Below are positions 1-7,601 of a stretch of DNA of 12,687 bases, piece by piece. A program made the translations under genes and the position numbers. This DNA comes from CAZECR01 sp964510495 (GTDB taxonomy: Bacteria; Patescibacteriota; Patescibacteriia; Magasanikbacterales; GWA2-37-8): NCBI GenBank assembly GCA_964510495.1, contig CAZECR010000032.1, positions 1 to 12,687 of the forward strand, read 5' to 3'. The notes beneath the pieces are model-generated. The model saw only the letters and a program-made list of their open reading frames with translations, did no database searches and had not been told where the DNA came from. Every line of letters starts with the position of its first letter. The first letter of the stretch is position 1.

Positions 1-352
1 GCTGTACTGTTTTAATAATTTCTTCCACGTCTTGGGTTTTGAGCGCGATCGGAAAAGCATCAACATCAGCAAATTCTTTGTAGAGCAAACACTTCCCTTC
101 CATCACCGGCAAGCTCGCTTCCGGGCCAATATTGCCAAGACCCAAAACAGCGCTCCCGTCGGTAATAACGGCAACCATGTTGTTTTTGCGGGTGAGGTCG
201 TAGACGCATGACGGGTTCTCTACGATCGCGTTACATGCTTCAGCGACGCCTGGGGTATACGCCAGGCTTAAGTCTTCCAGAGAGTTAATCGGTACACGTG
301 ATTTGATTTCAATTTTACCTTTAAGTTGTTCGTGAAATTTAAGAGCGTTCAT
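1..352 (-). CDS. malic enzyme, N-terminal part (cut by window edge)
   Basis: I translated this stretch by hand; it gives 117 codons from an ATG at 352 and runs off the left edge, so only the N-terminal catalytic part is visible. Malic enzymes oxidatively decarboxylate malate to pyruvate and CO2 with NAD(P)+. Visible family motifs are AYTPGV (about residues 31-36, with the conserved tyrosine proton donor at 32), ITDGSAVLGLGNIGP (63-77), MEGK (84-87, with the catalytic lysine at 87) and FADVDAFPI (94-102, metal-binding region). It starts directly at the catalytic domain, as in the short bacterial malic enzymes. It follows the pseudouridine synthase by 10 bases with no Shine-Dalgarno. Cofactor preference and any C-terminal phosphotransacetylase domain cannot be judged because the rest is missing. 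Its place downstream of the citrate-cleavage genes suggests a shared role in C4-acid metabolism, which is an inference. Confidence 0.93.
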   Translation of the reverse strand, partial: MNALKFHEQLKGKIEIKSRVPINSLEDLSLAYTPGVAEACNAIVENPSCVYDLTRKNNMVAVITDGSAVLGLGNIGPEASLPVMEGKCLLYKEFADVDAFPIALKTQDVEEIIKTVQ

Positions 353-362
353 AGCGGCAGTA

Positions 363-1031
363 TTATTCAATAAATATATTCCACTCCGCTGGCCGATCAG
401 CCGCAACAGTGACACTTTCTTCTCCTGTAGCCTGTTCAAAAGTTAGAGAAACCGCCGATAAGGCTAGTGATTTATCAGGTAGTGGTTCTGGAGCACCGTA
501 CTTAAGGTCTCCAACAATCGGATTACCCATATGCGAGAGTTGGGAGCGGATTTGGTGCGAACGTCCGGTTTTGAGGGTAATTTCGAGTAAGGAATATTTT
601 TTGTTTGATTTTAATGTTGTATACGACAGTTCGGCATACTGGCTACCCGGCACTTCTCTATCGTATACTGTGGTTCTATTTTTATTTTCATCTTTCACTA
701 GATAATTAACAAGTACCCCTCGTTTATTTTTTGGCTCGCCTAGAACTATTGCATTATATACTTTTTTAACTGCATGCTGCCGGAACTGTTCCGACAACCT
801 GCTGCCACCCTTGCTTGTTTTGGCAAATAAAATGACACCTGATACGGGTCGATCGAGCCGATGCAAAAGACCCAAAAATACTTTGCCAGTCTTGTGATAT
901 TTTTGCTTCAGATAATATTTTACCTCGTCCATGAGCGTACTATCCTGTGTATCGTCCGCTTGCACCAAAACTCCTGCTGGTTTATAGACAGCAATAAGGT
1001 GGTTATCTTCGTAGAGCACCCTTAAATCCAT
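363..1031 (-). CDS. RluA-family RNA pseudouridine synthase
   Basis: A 222-residue cytoplasmic enzyme that should isomerise specific uridines to pseudouridine in rRNA or tRNA. The family signature HRLDRPVSG is at residues 57-65, with the catalytic aspartate at 60. Further family features are the VLYEDNHLIAVYKPAG opening (5-20), a GRSHQIRSQL stretch in the second half, and GNPIVGDLKYG after it. There is no N-terminal S4 RNA-binding domain, so it resembles the short RluA/TruC-like members (E. coli RluA is about the same length) rather than RluC or RluD. The target site cannot be told from sequence. It lies 11 bases after the small membrane protein and 10 bases before the malic enzyme, without a Shine-Dalgarno, and is probably carried along on the same transcript. 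Confidence 0.93.
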   Translation of the reverse strand: MDLRVLYEDNHLIAVYKPAGVLVQADDTQDSTLMDEVKYYLKQKYHKTGKVFLGLLHRLDRPVSGVILFAKTSKGGSRLSEQFRQHAVKKVYNAIVLGEPKNKRGVLVNYLVKDENKNRTTVYDREVPGSQYAELSYTTLKSNKKYSLLEITLKTGRSHQIRSQLSHMGNPIVGDLKYGAPEPLPDKSLALSAVSLTFEQATGEESVTVAADRPAEWNIFIE

Positions 1032-1042
1032 ACACTAATGCG

Positions 1043-1489
1043 TTAAACAAAAAATTCTTTCTTTTTATTCATAACCCACTCAGCTGTTTCCAAAGTACAG
1101 ATAATTGGGTACTCAGCTTTTTGAATTGTAAACTGATTGGTATAGATATAATCCCAGGTACCAACATTTAATTTTTCTGGTTCACCAATCTCATTCCACG
1201 GAATTATCATTGACGGTTGTCCGAAGCGGAATAACCATATAGAACTAATACGAAGTCCGATCGGCAAAGCTTCAAAAACCACTGCACCATTGTAACGTGT
1301 TTTTCCAAACCGTATATAGAGCCACCGCTTCTTTTCGCCTTGTTGCTGAGAGGCAGTATCGGGATAGATGGTGGCTAATTTTTGCCATCCACTTACTCGG
1401 CCAGCTAGAAATGAAACGCTTAACCATATCCCGGCCCAAAGTGCTACGAACCCTACTACTAAAAGTATGTACAAAAAGGTATCACTCAT
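1043..1489 (-). CDS. single-pass membrane protein of unknown function
   Basis: I do not recognise this 148-residue protein. I chose the ATG at 1489 (MSDTFLYILL) because it begins 10 bases after the methyltransferase stop; an in-frame start at 1528 would overlap that gene by 29 bases and add a non-membrane extension. Residues 5-30 form one hydrophobic helix, followed by a soluble domain of about 115 residues rich in aromatic and beta-type segments (WLYIRFGKTRYNG, IWLFRFGQPSMIIPW, YIYTNQFTI) and a lysine-rich end. This looks like a membrane-anchored beta-rich domain; which side of the membrane it faces is unclear. It sits between the methyltransferase and the pseudouridine synthase with no Shine-Dalgarno. 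Being a real gene is supported by its fit between neighbours and the clean helix; a function cannot be given. Confidence 0.75.
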   Translation of the reverse strand: MSDTFLYILLVVGFVALWAGIWLSVSFLAGRVSGWQKLATIYPDTASQQQGEKKRWLYIRFGKTRYNGAVVFEALPIGLRISSIWLFRFGQPSMIIPWNEIGEPEKLNVGTWDYIYTNQFTIQKAEYPIICTLETAEWVMNKKKEFFV

Positions 1490-1499
1490 GATGTAAAAA

Positions 1500-2387
1500 T
1501 TAAGCTTGCCACCGAGCGAAAATACCACATGGTAGTAAGCGTTTATTTATTTTTTCTTCAATCGTCAATTCACCTACTTCGATGCTACCGTTATATTTTT
1601 TAACAAGTTCATCCAGATTATTTTTATAAGCAAGCGCCGAATACCCTGAAGCATACCCATTTAACAAGAAAAATAAAGGCTGATTGGAAAGAATTTGGCG
1701 GCACATTTCGAGAAACGGTAAAAAACTTTCTTCAATCTTCCACATCTCACCTTTGGGTCCATGGCCAAACGCAGGTGGGTCCATTATAAGGCCTTCATAG
1801 TTATTACCACGCTTAATTTCACGTCGTACAAAAGCAGCAGCGTCATCAAGGAGCCAGCGAATCGGCTTATCCTTTAAGCCCGAGATTTCTGCGTTCTCGC
1901 GTGCCCAGGCGATTGCGGACTTTGATCCGTCCACATGCACAACCTCGGCTCCTGCCTGCGCTGCGGCAAGAGATGCGCCGCCAGTATACCCGAACAAATT
2001 CAAAACTCTAACAGGTTCACTAGGTGCTTTATTTTTACGACCCTCTATTTGTTTTTGAATCCAAGCCCAATTGCTTTGCTGCTCCGGAAATAAACCAGTA
2101 TGTTTAAATGACGTCGGCTTAATCCAAAACTTGAGGTCACCAAAATCAATTTGCCATTTTTCAGGTAAAGATTTTTTTAATTCCCAGCCGGTATTTTTAC
2201 TATCACGACTAAACACGGCGTGTGCTTTGGCCCATTCACTCTCGGGCAGCGCCTTTGGCCACAGCGCTTGCGGATCTGGGCGTGCTACCACATACTCGCC
2301 GTAGCGCTCCATTTTCTCACCCTCTCCGCTGTCGAGGAGTTCATAGCCGTTGGTAGGTTGTACAATAGCAATAGAATAATCTGACAT
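1500..2387 (-). CDS. class I SAM-dependent methyltransferase, RlmI/RlmK-like
   Basis: A 295-residue Rossmann-fold methyltransferase that should use S-adenosylmethionine, most likely on RNA. The SAM-binding motif I is VLNLFGYTGGASLAAA (128-143), followed by the acidic strand end HVDGSK (151-156), and the catalytic-loop motif is DPPAFG (203-208), equivalent to the DPP(T/S)F loop of the 23S rRNA cytosine methyltransferases RlmI and RlmK. The family's N-terminal PUA domain is missing; instead about 120 residues of a short substrate domain precede the motif. The substrate could be rRNA, but this is inference from the family. The gene begins 3 bases after the HAD gene with no Shine-Dalgarno, and its neighbour two genes down is another probable RNA-modifying enzyme. 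Confidence 0.88.
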   Translation of the reverse strand: MSDYSIAIVQPTNGYELLDSGEGEKMERYGEYVVARPDPQALWPKALPESEWAKAHAVFSRDSKNTGWELKKSLPEKWQIDFGDLKFWIKPTSFKHTGLFPEQQSNWAWIQKQIEGRKNKAPSEPVRVLNLFGYTGGASLAAAQAGAEVVHVDGSKSAIAWARENAEISGLKDKPIRWLLDDAAAFVRREIKRGNNYEGLIMDPPAFGHGPKGEMWKIEESFLPFLEMCRQILSNQPLFFLLNGYASGYSALAYKNNLDELVKKYNGSIEVGELTIEEKINKRLLPCGIFARWQA

Positions 2388-2390
2388 ATG

Positions 2391-2996
2391 TTATATAATT
2401 CCTAATTCTGCAAATTGGGCTGCGAGCGATTCTATTTTTCCGCGCTCATAAATAACTACATTAATTCCCTGCTCTGCGGCCGGGGCAGCCAAGTCTGCCC
2501 GATCATCGATATATACTATTTCCGTTGGCTGAACACCTGTTTCGAGCACGAGGCAATCAATAAATTCTTTATCCGGTTTAGTACACCCATAATCAAATGA
2601 ATACACTTCTTTATGAAATAATTGCCGAAATTGATATTTATTCTCGAGCCATTTAATTCTACCTGGTAGATTACCTGAAAAAGCTACAATGGTATACCGT
2701 GCACGTAAGTCCGTGAGCAGTCGGAGCACGTCATCATCAAGCACATAGCTGTCATAATACTCTTGTCGAATTTTTTGAGCATCATAACCGTCGGGCAATT
2801 TTACCTGAACCGAATTCCAAAATTGTTGATCCGTTATGTGCCCGCACAGATACTCGTGCTTTAAGGATGCTTTACCGGTAATAAGTGATTTAATAATTTC
2901 CGGATCATAGCCATATTTTTTCTCGAGCGTATCAAAAGTCGTGCTGCCGTCAGCAAATAAAACTCCACCTAAATCAACAGCAATAACTTTGATCAT
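2391..2996 (-). CDS. HAD-superfamily hydrolase (subfamily IA, DLGGV type)
   Basis: A 201-residue cytoplasmic phosphatase-like protein. HAD motif I is VDLGGVLF, with the nucleophile Asp8; the usual second aspartate of DxD is a glycine (residue 10). Motif II is the serine in FSGN (107), motif III the lysine in TKPD (140), and motif IV the pair IDDR (164-165). The helical cap inserted after motif I (about residues 20-90) fits subfamily IA. The DLGG variant is found in proteins related to YihX and the haloacid/epoxide-hydrolase-type HADs; because the acid/base aspartate is replaced, efficiency or substrate may differ from standard phosphatases. It starts 3 bases after the citryl-CoA lyase stop, so it is translationally tied to that gene. 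The substrate is not predictable. Confidence 0.87.
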   Translation of the reverse strand: MIKVIAVDLGGVLFADGSTTFDTLEKKYGYDPEIIKSLITGKASLKHEYLCGHITDQQFWNSVQVKLPDGYDAQKIRQEYYDSYVLDDDVLRLLTDLRARYTIVAFSGNLPGRIKWLENKYQFRQLFHKEVYSFDYGCTKPDKEFIDCLVLETGVQPTEIVYIDDRADLAAPAAEQGINVVIYERGKIESLAAQFAELGII

Positions 2997-2999
2997 ACA

Positions 3000-3743
3000 C
3001 TAGTCAATATTTTTTTCAGTTTCACCAATATATTCTTCTTCTCTTTCTTCCAAACGACGCAGCCCTTCACCGCTCGTCATTTCTTCATAAATATGTGCGA
3101 CAAGTCCTGGCACTCGAGCAATAATAAATATACCCTGTGCGACGCGCCAATCAAAACCCATGTCGGAAATAATAGCGCCCATCGCTCCATCAATATTCAT
3201 GGGTAATTTTTTTGAAGAAGATTTATTTAGCTCTTCACCTACATTTTCGGCAAACGCACAATGTTTGCCATAGAAACCGTTTTCCTTTGCTATTTTAAAA
3301 AGAAGCTCTGCTCGTTCATCGTGCGTAAGTAAACGATGACCAAAACCAGGTACGCGCTTTTTATCCGCTTTCATTTTTAGCAACAGTTCGGCGACTACCT
3401 CTGTGTTACTGTTTTCCTGAAAAAACCGAGCCGCCCCTTCTATCGCAAGTCCGTGGCGTTCGCCAAGCGACAACACACCGGCCGCGAGTGAAGTGTGCAG
3501 ACTGTTCCCTGCCGAAGCAGAGAGCCGTGCCGCCATGGTTGAAGCAACACCCACACCATGATCAATAGCTGCTGTAAAAAGTGCGTTCATCATTGTAGTT
3601 TCTTGTACTGTGGGCAATTTTCCGCGAATCAATAAAAAAATTGTTTCAACAAAACTTTTTTGCCTCATTAAATCGCTCAAGTTATAACCGCGCATTATTT
3701 CGCCATTTTGCGTTACTTTGGTAAGGGCAGTTTTCCATTGCAT
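3000..3743 (-). CDS. ccl: citryl-CoA lyase (citrate-synthase-like subunit of split ATP-citrate lyase)
   Basis: A 247-residue protein homologous to the C-terminal lyase domain of ATP-citrate lyase and to citrate synthase. It should cleave citryl-CoA to acetyl-CoA and oxaloacetate. The three catalytic residues are present: His62 in AAIDHGVG, His136 in PGFGHR, and Asp185 in NIDGAMGA. It is far shorter than true citrate synthase (about 370-430 residues) and lacks that enzyme's N-terminal part, which matches stand-alone citryl-CoA lyase (Ccl) of Aquificales and the ACLY domain. IMRGYNLSDLM near the N-terminus also fits the ACLY lyase domain opening. The last 25 residues are strongly charged (EEREEEYIGE). 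Ccl lies 9 bases after ccsA and two genes after ccsB, so all three functions of ATP-citrate lyase are encoded together. An orphan citrate-synthase-like role is less likely given this context. Confidence 0.9.
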   Translation of the reverse strand: MQWKTALTKVTQNGEIMRGYNLSDLMRQKSFVETIFLLIRGKLPTVQETTMMNALFTAAIDHGVGVASTMAARLSASAGNSLHTSLAAGVLSLGERHGLAIEGAARFFQENSNTEVVAELLLKMKADKKRVPGFGHRLLTHDERAELLFKIAKENGFYGKHCAFAENVGEELNKSSSKKLPMNIDGAMGAIISDMGFDWRVAQGIFIIARVPGLVAHIYEEMTSGEGLRRLEEREEEYIGETEKNID

Positions 3744-3752
3744 ATTTTTATA

Positions 3753-4643
3753 TTAAGCGTGAGGTTTAACTAAATCAACTAAATCTTCATACCGCTCGGC
3801 GATCATAACTCCAACAGCCGCCAAGGCCTTTTCTTTTTCTGCCGCACTCTGCCCACGACCAACAATCGCACCCGCATGGCCAATATTCATACCTTCCGGC
3901 AAAATGCTCGCAAACTTACCGCCAATATAAATGGCGAGCGGCTTGGTAAAGCCTTTGCGTTTAATGAGGTCAACAATTTCAAATTCATAACTGCCCCCAT
4001 GTTCACCAAACAATACCACCGCTTTGGTCGCCTCGTCTTTTTCAAACAGTTCTAAAAGATCAGCGTAGGTTGCTCCCATCAACAGGTCTCCCCCAACGTG
4101 CACTGCTGCGCTCTGACCAAGTCCCGCTTTACGAATCTGCCACGATACTTCGTTTGTCATACCGCCAGAGCGTGAAATAACCCCGATACTCCCAGGCTGA
4201 AAAATTTCGTTGACAAGCGGTCCACCCACAACTCCAACGCGACCGACACCAGGCACAATAAAGCCAAGAGAACTCGGACCAATAATCCGAATATTTTTAT
4301 CCTTTGCAGCAGCGAGACAGTAGGCGGTATCTTTGATTGGAATTCGCTCCACAATAACACTGATTAGGGGGATATCACTATCGATCGCTTCGAGGATCGC
4401 TGCTTTTGCAGCAAACGGTGGAACGTAAATTGCAGAAACCGAGATCTCACCACACGCTTCTTTGGCTTCCTTTACGGAATTAAAAACGGGTTTACCCTCT
4501 ACTTCTTGACCACCCTTATTGGGCGTCACTCCACAGACAACGTTAGTATAATACTCAAGCATGGCTTTAGCAGCTTTCTGGCCTTCTTTGCCGGTTATGC
4601 CTTGGACCAATACTTTAGTTTTTGGATTAAGTAAAATTGACAT
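3753..4643 (-). CDS. ccsA: citryl-CoA synthetase alpha subunit (SucD/ACLY-like)
   Basis: A 296-residue CoA-binding ligase subunit. The N-terminal CoA-binding Rossmann part carries VQGITGKEG (13-21) and VTPNKGG (39-45). The phospho-histidine half carries SRSGGMTNE (157-165), GGD (184-186), GEHGG (213-217) and the active loop GHAGA (255-259) with the phosphorylated His256. The size and fold match SucD of succinyl-CoA synthetase, but SGGMTNE is the form seen in ATP-citrate lyase (SGGMSNE in human ACLY), where SucD has SGTLTYE. Together with the ACLY-type beta subunit and the citryl-CoA lyase on either side, this makes citrate the likelier substrate than succinate. The 4-TM membrane protein ends 23 bases upstream. 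A succinyl-CoA synthetase role cannot be fully ruled out from this subunit alone. Confidence 0.88.
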   Translation of the reverse strand: MSILLNPKTKVLVQGITGKEGQKAAKAMLEYYTNVVCGVTPNKGGQEVEGKPVFNSVKEAKEACGEISVSAIYVPPFAAKAAILEAIDSDIPLISVIVERIPIKDTAYCLAAAKDKNIRIIGPSSLGFIVPGVGRVGVVGGPLVNEIFQPGSIGVISRSGGMTNEVSWQIRKAGLGQSAAVHVGGDLLMGATYADLLELFEKDEATKAVVLFGEHGGSYEFEIVDLIKRKGFTKPLAIYIGGKFASILPEGMNIGHAGAIVGRGQSAAEKEKALAAVGVMIAERYEDLVDLVKPHA

Positions 4644-4666
4644 ATTTCTATAATGATTTCAAAACG

Positions 4667-5089
4667 CTACTCGTTATATACCGGTATCTCTACTAATTGA
4701 TCAAAAACAAAATAAAAACTGCTCACCGTATTAACAACAAAGAGGATAGTAAAAATTGCTAGTAAAATTCTGAAGGATCGTGATTGAGTATTTTTTGCTT
4801 TTCGGAGTAAAACGATAAATAATATATAGTACAAGAACGAAAGAGCAAATGGTGTTAATCTTAAAAACTCGGGCAAATTCGGATCGGGAAAATTTAGCAG
4901 AAAGGCAAAAGGGAAAAATATAATCATTATGACTGCCAAACCGATAGTATTAAGTGAAAAAATCGCTGTAAAATCCGCTTGCGAGATGCAAAATATCCCC
5001 ACCAGCAATACACCAAGATGAATCAAAAACCAGACTAATCCGATACGCCTAGGTGAATTCACAAAATACATTTTTATTTTTTCAAACAT
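4667..5089 (-). CDS. four-helix membrane protein of unknown function
   Basis: A 140-residue integral membrane protein I do not recognise. Four hydrophobic stretches are visible: about residues 17-36 (GLVWFLIHLGVLLVGIFCIS), 42-65, 80-95 (ALSFLYYILFIVLL) and 105-130, with positive charges in the N-terminal tail (KIKMYFVNSPRRIG) and after helix 3 (RKAKNTQSR), which suggests both ends of the first and the loop after the third face the cytoplasm. There is no recognisable transporter or enzyme motif and it is too small for a standard citrate carrier. It begins 1 base after the ccsB stop and ends 23 bases before ccsA, so it is inserted between two subunits of one enzyme. Whether it works with them or is a passenger is unknown. 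Confidence 0.8.
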   Translation of the reverse strand: MFEKIKMYFVNSPRRIGLVWFLIHLGVLLVGIFCISQADFTAIFSLNTIGLAVIMIIFFPFAFLLNFPDPNLPEFLRLTPFALSFLYYILFIVLLRKAKNTQSRSFRILLAIFTILFVVNTVSSFYFVFDQLVEIPVYNE

Positions 5090-5090
5090 A

Positions 5091-6242
5091 CTACTCTATT
5101 TTAAGAATTGCCTCAGCCAAAACCTGAGCAGTCGCGCTCATACTCGTTTCTTTACCAAATAATCGCATATTCAAATTGTTGCGCAGAGCACATTCCTTCA
5201 TGAGTTGCATACCTTCTTGTTCAAACGGACCAGCTCTACGAACAACAATTGGATATGCGGGCTTAAGTTCATCAAGCGCATCGACAATACCGTGAAATGT
5301 TTCACCAATATTGGTAAAGTTTGCAACACCCCCAGCAATCCAAAGGCCCTTAAGACCTGGTTTGGAAAGGACGATCTTGGCTAGCTGGTAGACTTTCTCG
5401 CGCGGCGGGTTACCGGAGTACTCAGTGTAGTTAGCCGGTGTACAACCCGCTTTAATAAGCGCATCCATATTAGTGATACTCGCTCCTCCGCCTGAAAACA
5501 AAATCGCCACGTTACCGTCTAATTCAATATACTTACCCGCCGTACCACGATAATACCCTTCACCTTCATCAATTTTTTTAACTGCAATTTCGCGCTCGGT
5601 TGGTGGGCGGCCCATCATCGTGCGCGGTTCTAACGCTTCCCAATCTTTATGGCGATAAAAAGCATCTTCATCGAGCGCGACTTTGGCGTCTGCTGCGATA
5701 AATTGTCCGTCCACTGTTTTGACAAGTGGATTAATTTCAACCGTACGAGCATCTTCATTAAGGAAACAATTCCACAATTCAGATGAAAAAGGCACTTCTG
5801 TCGCCAGTTCTGCCCGTCGAATATCTAAATCGACTTTATTTATTTTATCTTGAGCAACATCTTCAATGTCCATACCGCCTGTTTCACTATAGATCAGCAC
5901 AGGTTGCTTACGATTAGTATCATAGGTAATCGAAATATACTGTTCTTCTGCAATATTCAATTTTTCTTCAATTAAAACCGCAGCAACATATTGTCCACGA
6001 ATTTGCATGGCAAAAAGTTCTTCACATGCTTTAGTTACCTCCTCAACCGAGGAACAAAATTTAATACCATTATTTTTGCCGCGTTTACCAGAAAGTACTT
6101 GCGCCTTTACAACAACATCATGCACGCCCAAATTTAAATACATTTTTTGCACATCGTCGCCGCGCCGAACCACGACCCCCTTTGGGGTCGCAATACCGTA
6201 TTTGGCAAACAGTTGTTTTCCTTCAAATTCGTAGAGATTCAT
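5091..6242 (-). CDS. ccsB: citryl-CoA synthetase beta subunit (ATP-grasp, ATP-citrate-lyase type)
   Basis: A 383-residue ATP-grasp subunit. Residues 1-230 follow SucC (MNLYEFEGKQLFAKYG opening, SGKRGK at 51-56, VEINPLV at 168-174 and DAK at 185-187 for metal and nucleotide). The C-terminal half is clearly of ATP-citrate-lyase type, not SucC: SGGGAS (250-255), ANYTEYSG (270-277), AGGVANFTN (303-311), VRRAGP (334-339) and FGKETSM (362-368) line up with the citrate-binding domain of human ACLY, including the loop residues reported to contact citrate (GGGAS, ANFTN, the arginine of VRRxGP). It should activate citrate with ATP and CoA to citryl-CoA together with CcsA. Unlike in succinyl-CoA synthetases, where sucC and sucD usually touch, a membrane protein gene separates the two subunits here. 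It starts 3 bases after the acetyltransferase stop. Confidence 0.92.
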   Translation of the reverse strand: MNLYEFEGKQLFAKYGIATPKGVVVRRGDDVQKMYLNLGVHDVVVKAQVLSGKRGKNNGIKFCSSVEEVTKACEELFAMQIRGQYVAAVLIEEKLNIAEEQYISITYDTNRKQPVLIYSETGGMDIEDVAQDKINKVDLDIRRAELATEVPFSSELWNCFLNEDARTVEINPLVKTVDGQFIAADAKVALDEDAFYRHKDWEALEPRTMMGRPPTEREIAVKKIDEGEGYYRGTAGKYIELDGNVAILFSGGGASITNMDALIKAGCTPANYTEYSGNPPREKVYQLAKIVLSKPGLKGLWIAGGVANFTNIGETFHGIVDALDELKPAYPIVVRRAGPFEQEGMQLMKECALRNNLNMRLFGKETSMSATAQVLAEAILKIE

Positions 6243-6245
6243 ACA

Positions 6246-6581
6246 TTATTTAAAATCAATGCGAAATTCTTTACCATAATCTTTGAATCCAAACCCTTCA
6301 TACCAAGCGTGGACTTTTGGCCTACTGTACCGACTGGTGCCAATTAACTTGTAACAGCCACGCTCCTGAGCTTCTTTAATAACGGTCTTTACTAATTCAC
6401 TCCCTATTCCTTTGCCACGCACTTCTTCCTCAACAACAAGGTCGGTTAAAAAACCATAGGGCTCAGTTTCAAGATCTTTAAAAATAATATACAAATAGGC
6501 TCGACCCAAAACTTTACCTCCCTCTTCTGCGGTAATTTTAACTGCGTAGGCGTCACGCTTAATTTCTTTTTTAATTTCCAT
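6246..6581 (-). CDS. GNAT-family N-acetyltransferase
   Basis: A 111-residue acyltransferase of the GNAT fold. The acetyl-CoA pyrophosphate-binding motif is VRGKGIGSEL (54-63), preceded by the strand FLTDLVVEEE (44-53), and the C-terminal FYEGFGF-like element appears as WYEGFGF about 93-99. It is shorter than typical GNATs (about 150 residues), missing part of the N-terminal strands, but the core is complete and there is no sign of truncation. The substrate cannot be predicted. It follows yvcK by 11 bases and precedes ccsB by 3. In this position it could be GlcN-phosphate or a protein lysine acetyltransferase; neither is supported beyond context. Confidence 0.88.
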   Translation of the reverse strand: MEIKKEIKRDAYAVKITAEEGGKVLGRAYLYIIFKDLETEPYGFLTDLVVEEEVRGKGIGSELVKTVIKEAQERGCYKLIGTSRYSRPKVHAWYEGFGFKDYGKEFRIDFK

Positions 6582-6592
6582 AATGTTAAAAA

Positions 6593-7591
6593 CTACTCCT
6601 TTTGCTGTAAAATTTTATTAAGTACTTGGGCTAATTTATCGCCATCATGACGAATCAGGCTTCGCGCCAGCGTGTCGCCTTTATCTTGTGCAACTTCTTT
6701 TTTAAAAGCAATGTCTGCTCGAACCACCCGACACCCTGCGCTTTCTATCAAATCATCTTCAATCTGCTCTTCGCCGCGTTCCTGATATTTTTTTACAGCT
6801 TCCGCGGAAATTGAACCTGCGTGTTGAATTACCACATCAGGCACTCGCCCGGCATACTTAGCTGTTTCGTTAACGAGGTCAGAGGCTTTATATCCATTGG
6901 TTTGACCACGCTTACTCATGAGATTATTAATGAAAATAAATTTTGCCTTACTTTTTTGAATTGCTTCTGCGATACCTCCGACAATAATATTAGCCAGTGT
7001 TGTGGTGTAGAGATCCCCTGGGCCTGCAATAATATAATCAGCCTCCGCAATGGCCTGAAGGGCTGGAGCATAAGCTTGCACCTGAGGAGTAATTGAAAGC
7101 TGAATAATACGACCAGTGTTTTCAGTCAGCGGAGGCTCGTCAATAAGATGCTCACCTTGCACTTTTTTGCCTGAGTCATAATCAGCGACAAGGCACGCAT
7201 GTTCAAGCGTGACCGGGATCACCTGTCCGCGCGCATGAAATATTTCACTCACCGCGCTAATTGCTCCCACTTCCGAACCAGCGATATCACTGAGCGCAAT
7301 CATAATGAGACTTCCAAGCGTATGCCCGGACAAGCCATTTCCCTTATCAAAACGATAGGTAAATAATTTTTGTAAAACAGTATCTTCTCTTCCAACTTCA
7401 GCAAGCGCCAAAATGGACTTGCGTAAATCACCAAGCGGCAATAAACCAAACTCATCTTGAATCACCGCATTACTCCCTCCATCATCGGTCATACTGACAA
7501 TGACGCTGAGCTCGATGTCTTTATTTCGTTTAAGCCCGGACAATACCGAAGTGGTTCCTGTTCCTCCACCGATCACAACAACTTTTTTCAT
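6593..7591 (-). CDS. yvcK: YvcK/GlmR family factor (CofD-like fold, UDP-GlcNAc sensor)
   Basis: A 332-residue protein of the YvcK (GlmR, CuvA) group. Landmarks are VVVIGGGTGTTSVLSGL at the N-terminus (4-20), TDDGGSN (35-41), PLGDLRKSI (52-60), GPGDLYT (190-196) and NNLMSKRGQTNGY (222-234). The family shares the CofD fold, but YvcK members bind UDP-GlcNAc rather than making coenzyme F420; CofD itself would not be expected here. In Bacillus subtilis the protein is needed for growth on gluconeogenic (Krebs-cycle) substrates, and GlmR has been shown to bind and stimulate GlmS. That makes its presence two genes after glmS meaningful: a sensor encoded beside its known partner. It lies 10 bases after the HAD gene. 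No Shine-Dalgarno. Confidence 0.93.
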   Translation of the reverse strand: MKKVVVIGGGTGTTSVLSGLKRNKDIELSVIVSMTDDGGSNAVIQDEFGLLPLGDLRKSILALAEVGREDTVLQKLFTYRFDKGNGLSGHTLGSLIMIALSDIAGSEVGAISAVSEIFHARGQVIPVTLEHACLVADYDSGKKVQGEHLIDEPPLTENTGRIIQLSITPQVQAYAPALQAIAEADYIIAGPGDLYTTTLANIIVGGIAEAIQKSKAKFIFINNLMSKRGQTNGYKASDLVNETAKYAGRVPDVVIQHAGSISAEAVKKYQERGEEQIEDDLIESAGCRVVRADIAFKKEVAQDKGDTLARSLIRHDGDKLAQVLNKILQQKE

Positions 7592-7601
7592 AGCAGTGCA
7601 A

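Noticed and set aside
1490..1528. Longer start for the small membrane protein (MVFSLGGKL...)
   Set aside because: Would overlap the methyltransferase gene by 29 bases; the ATG at 1489 sits in the gap and begins just before the membrane helix.
4157..4360. 67-codon frame on the minus strand within ccsA
   Set aside because: A +1-type shadow inside a clearly conserved gene; hydrophobic by chance.
6173..6190. 7-bp hairpin CGACCCC/GGGGTCG near the start of ccsB
   Set aside because: It encodes conserved residues (TPKGVVV) of the ATP-grasp N-terminus and has no T-run, so it is likely a product of codon choice.
3753..6242. Ordinary succinyl-CoA synthetase (SucC/SucD)
   Set aside because: The C-terminal half of the beta subunit carries ACLY-specific blocks (NYTEYSG, GGVANFTN, VRRAGP) that SucC lacks, the alpha subunit has SGGMTNE, and a citryl-CoA lyase follows.
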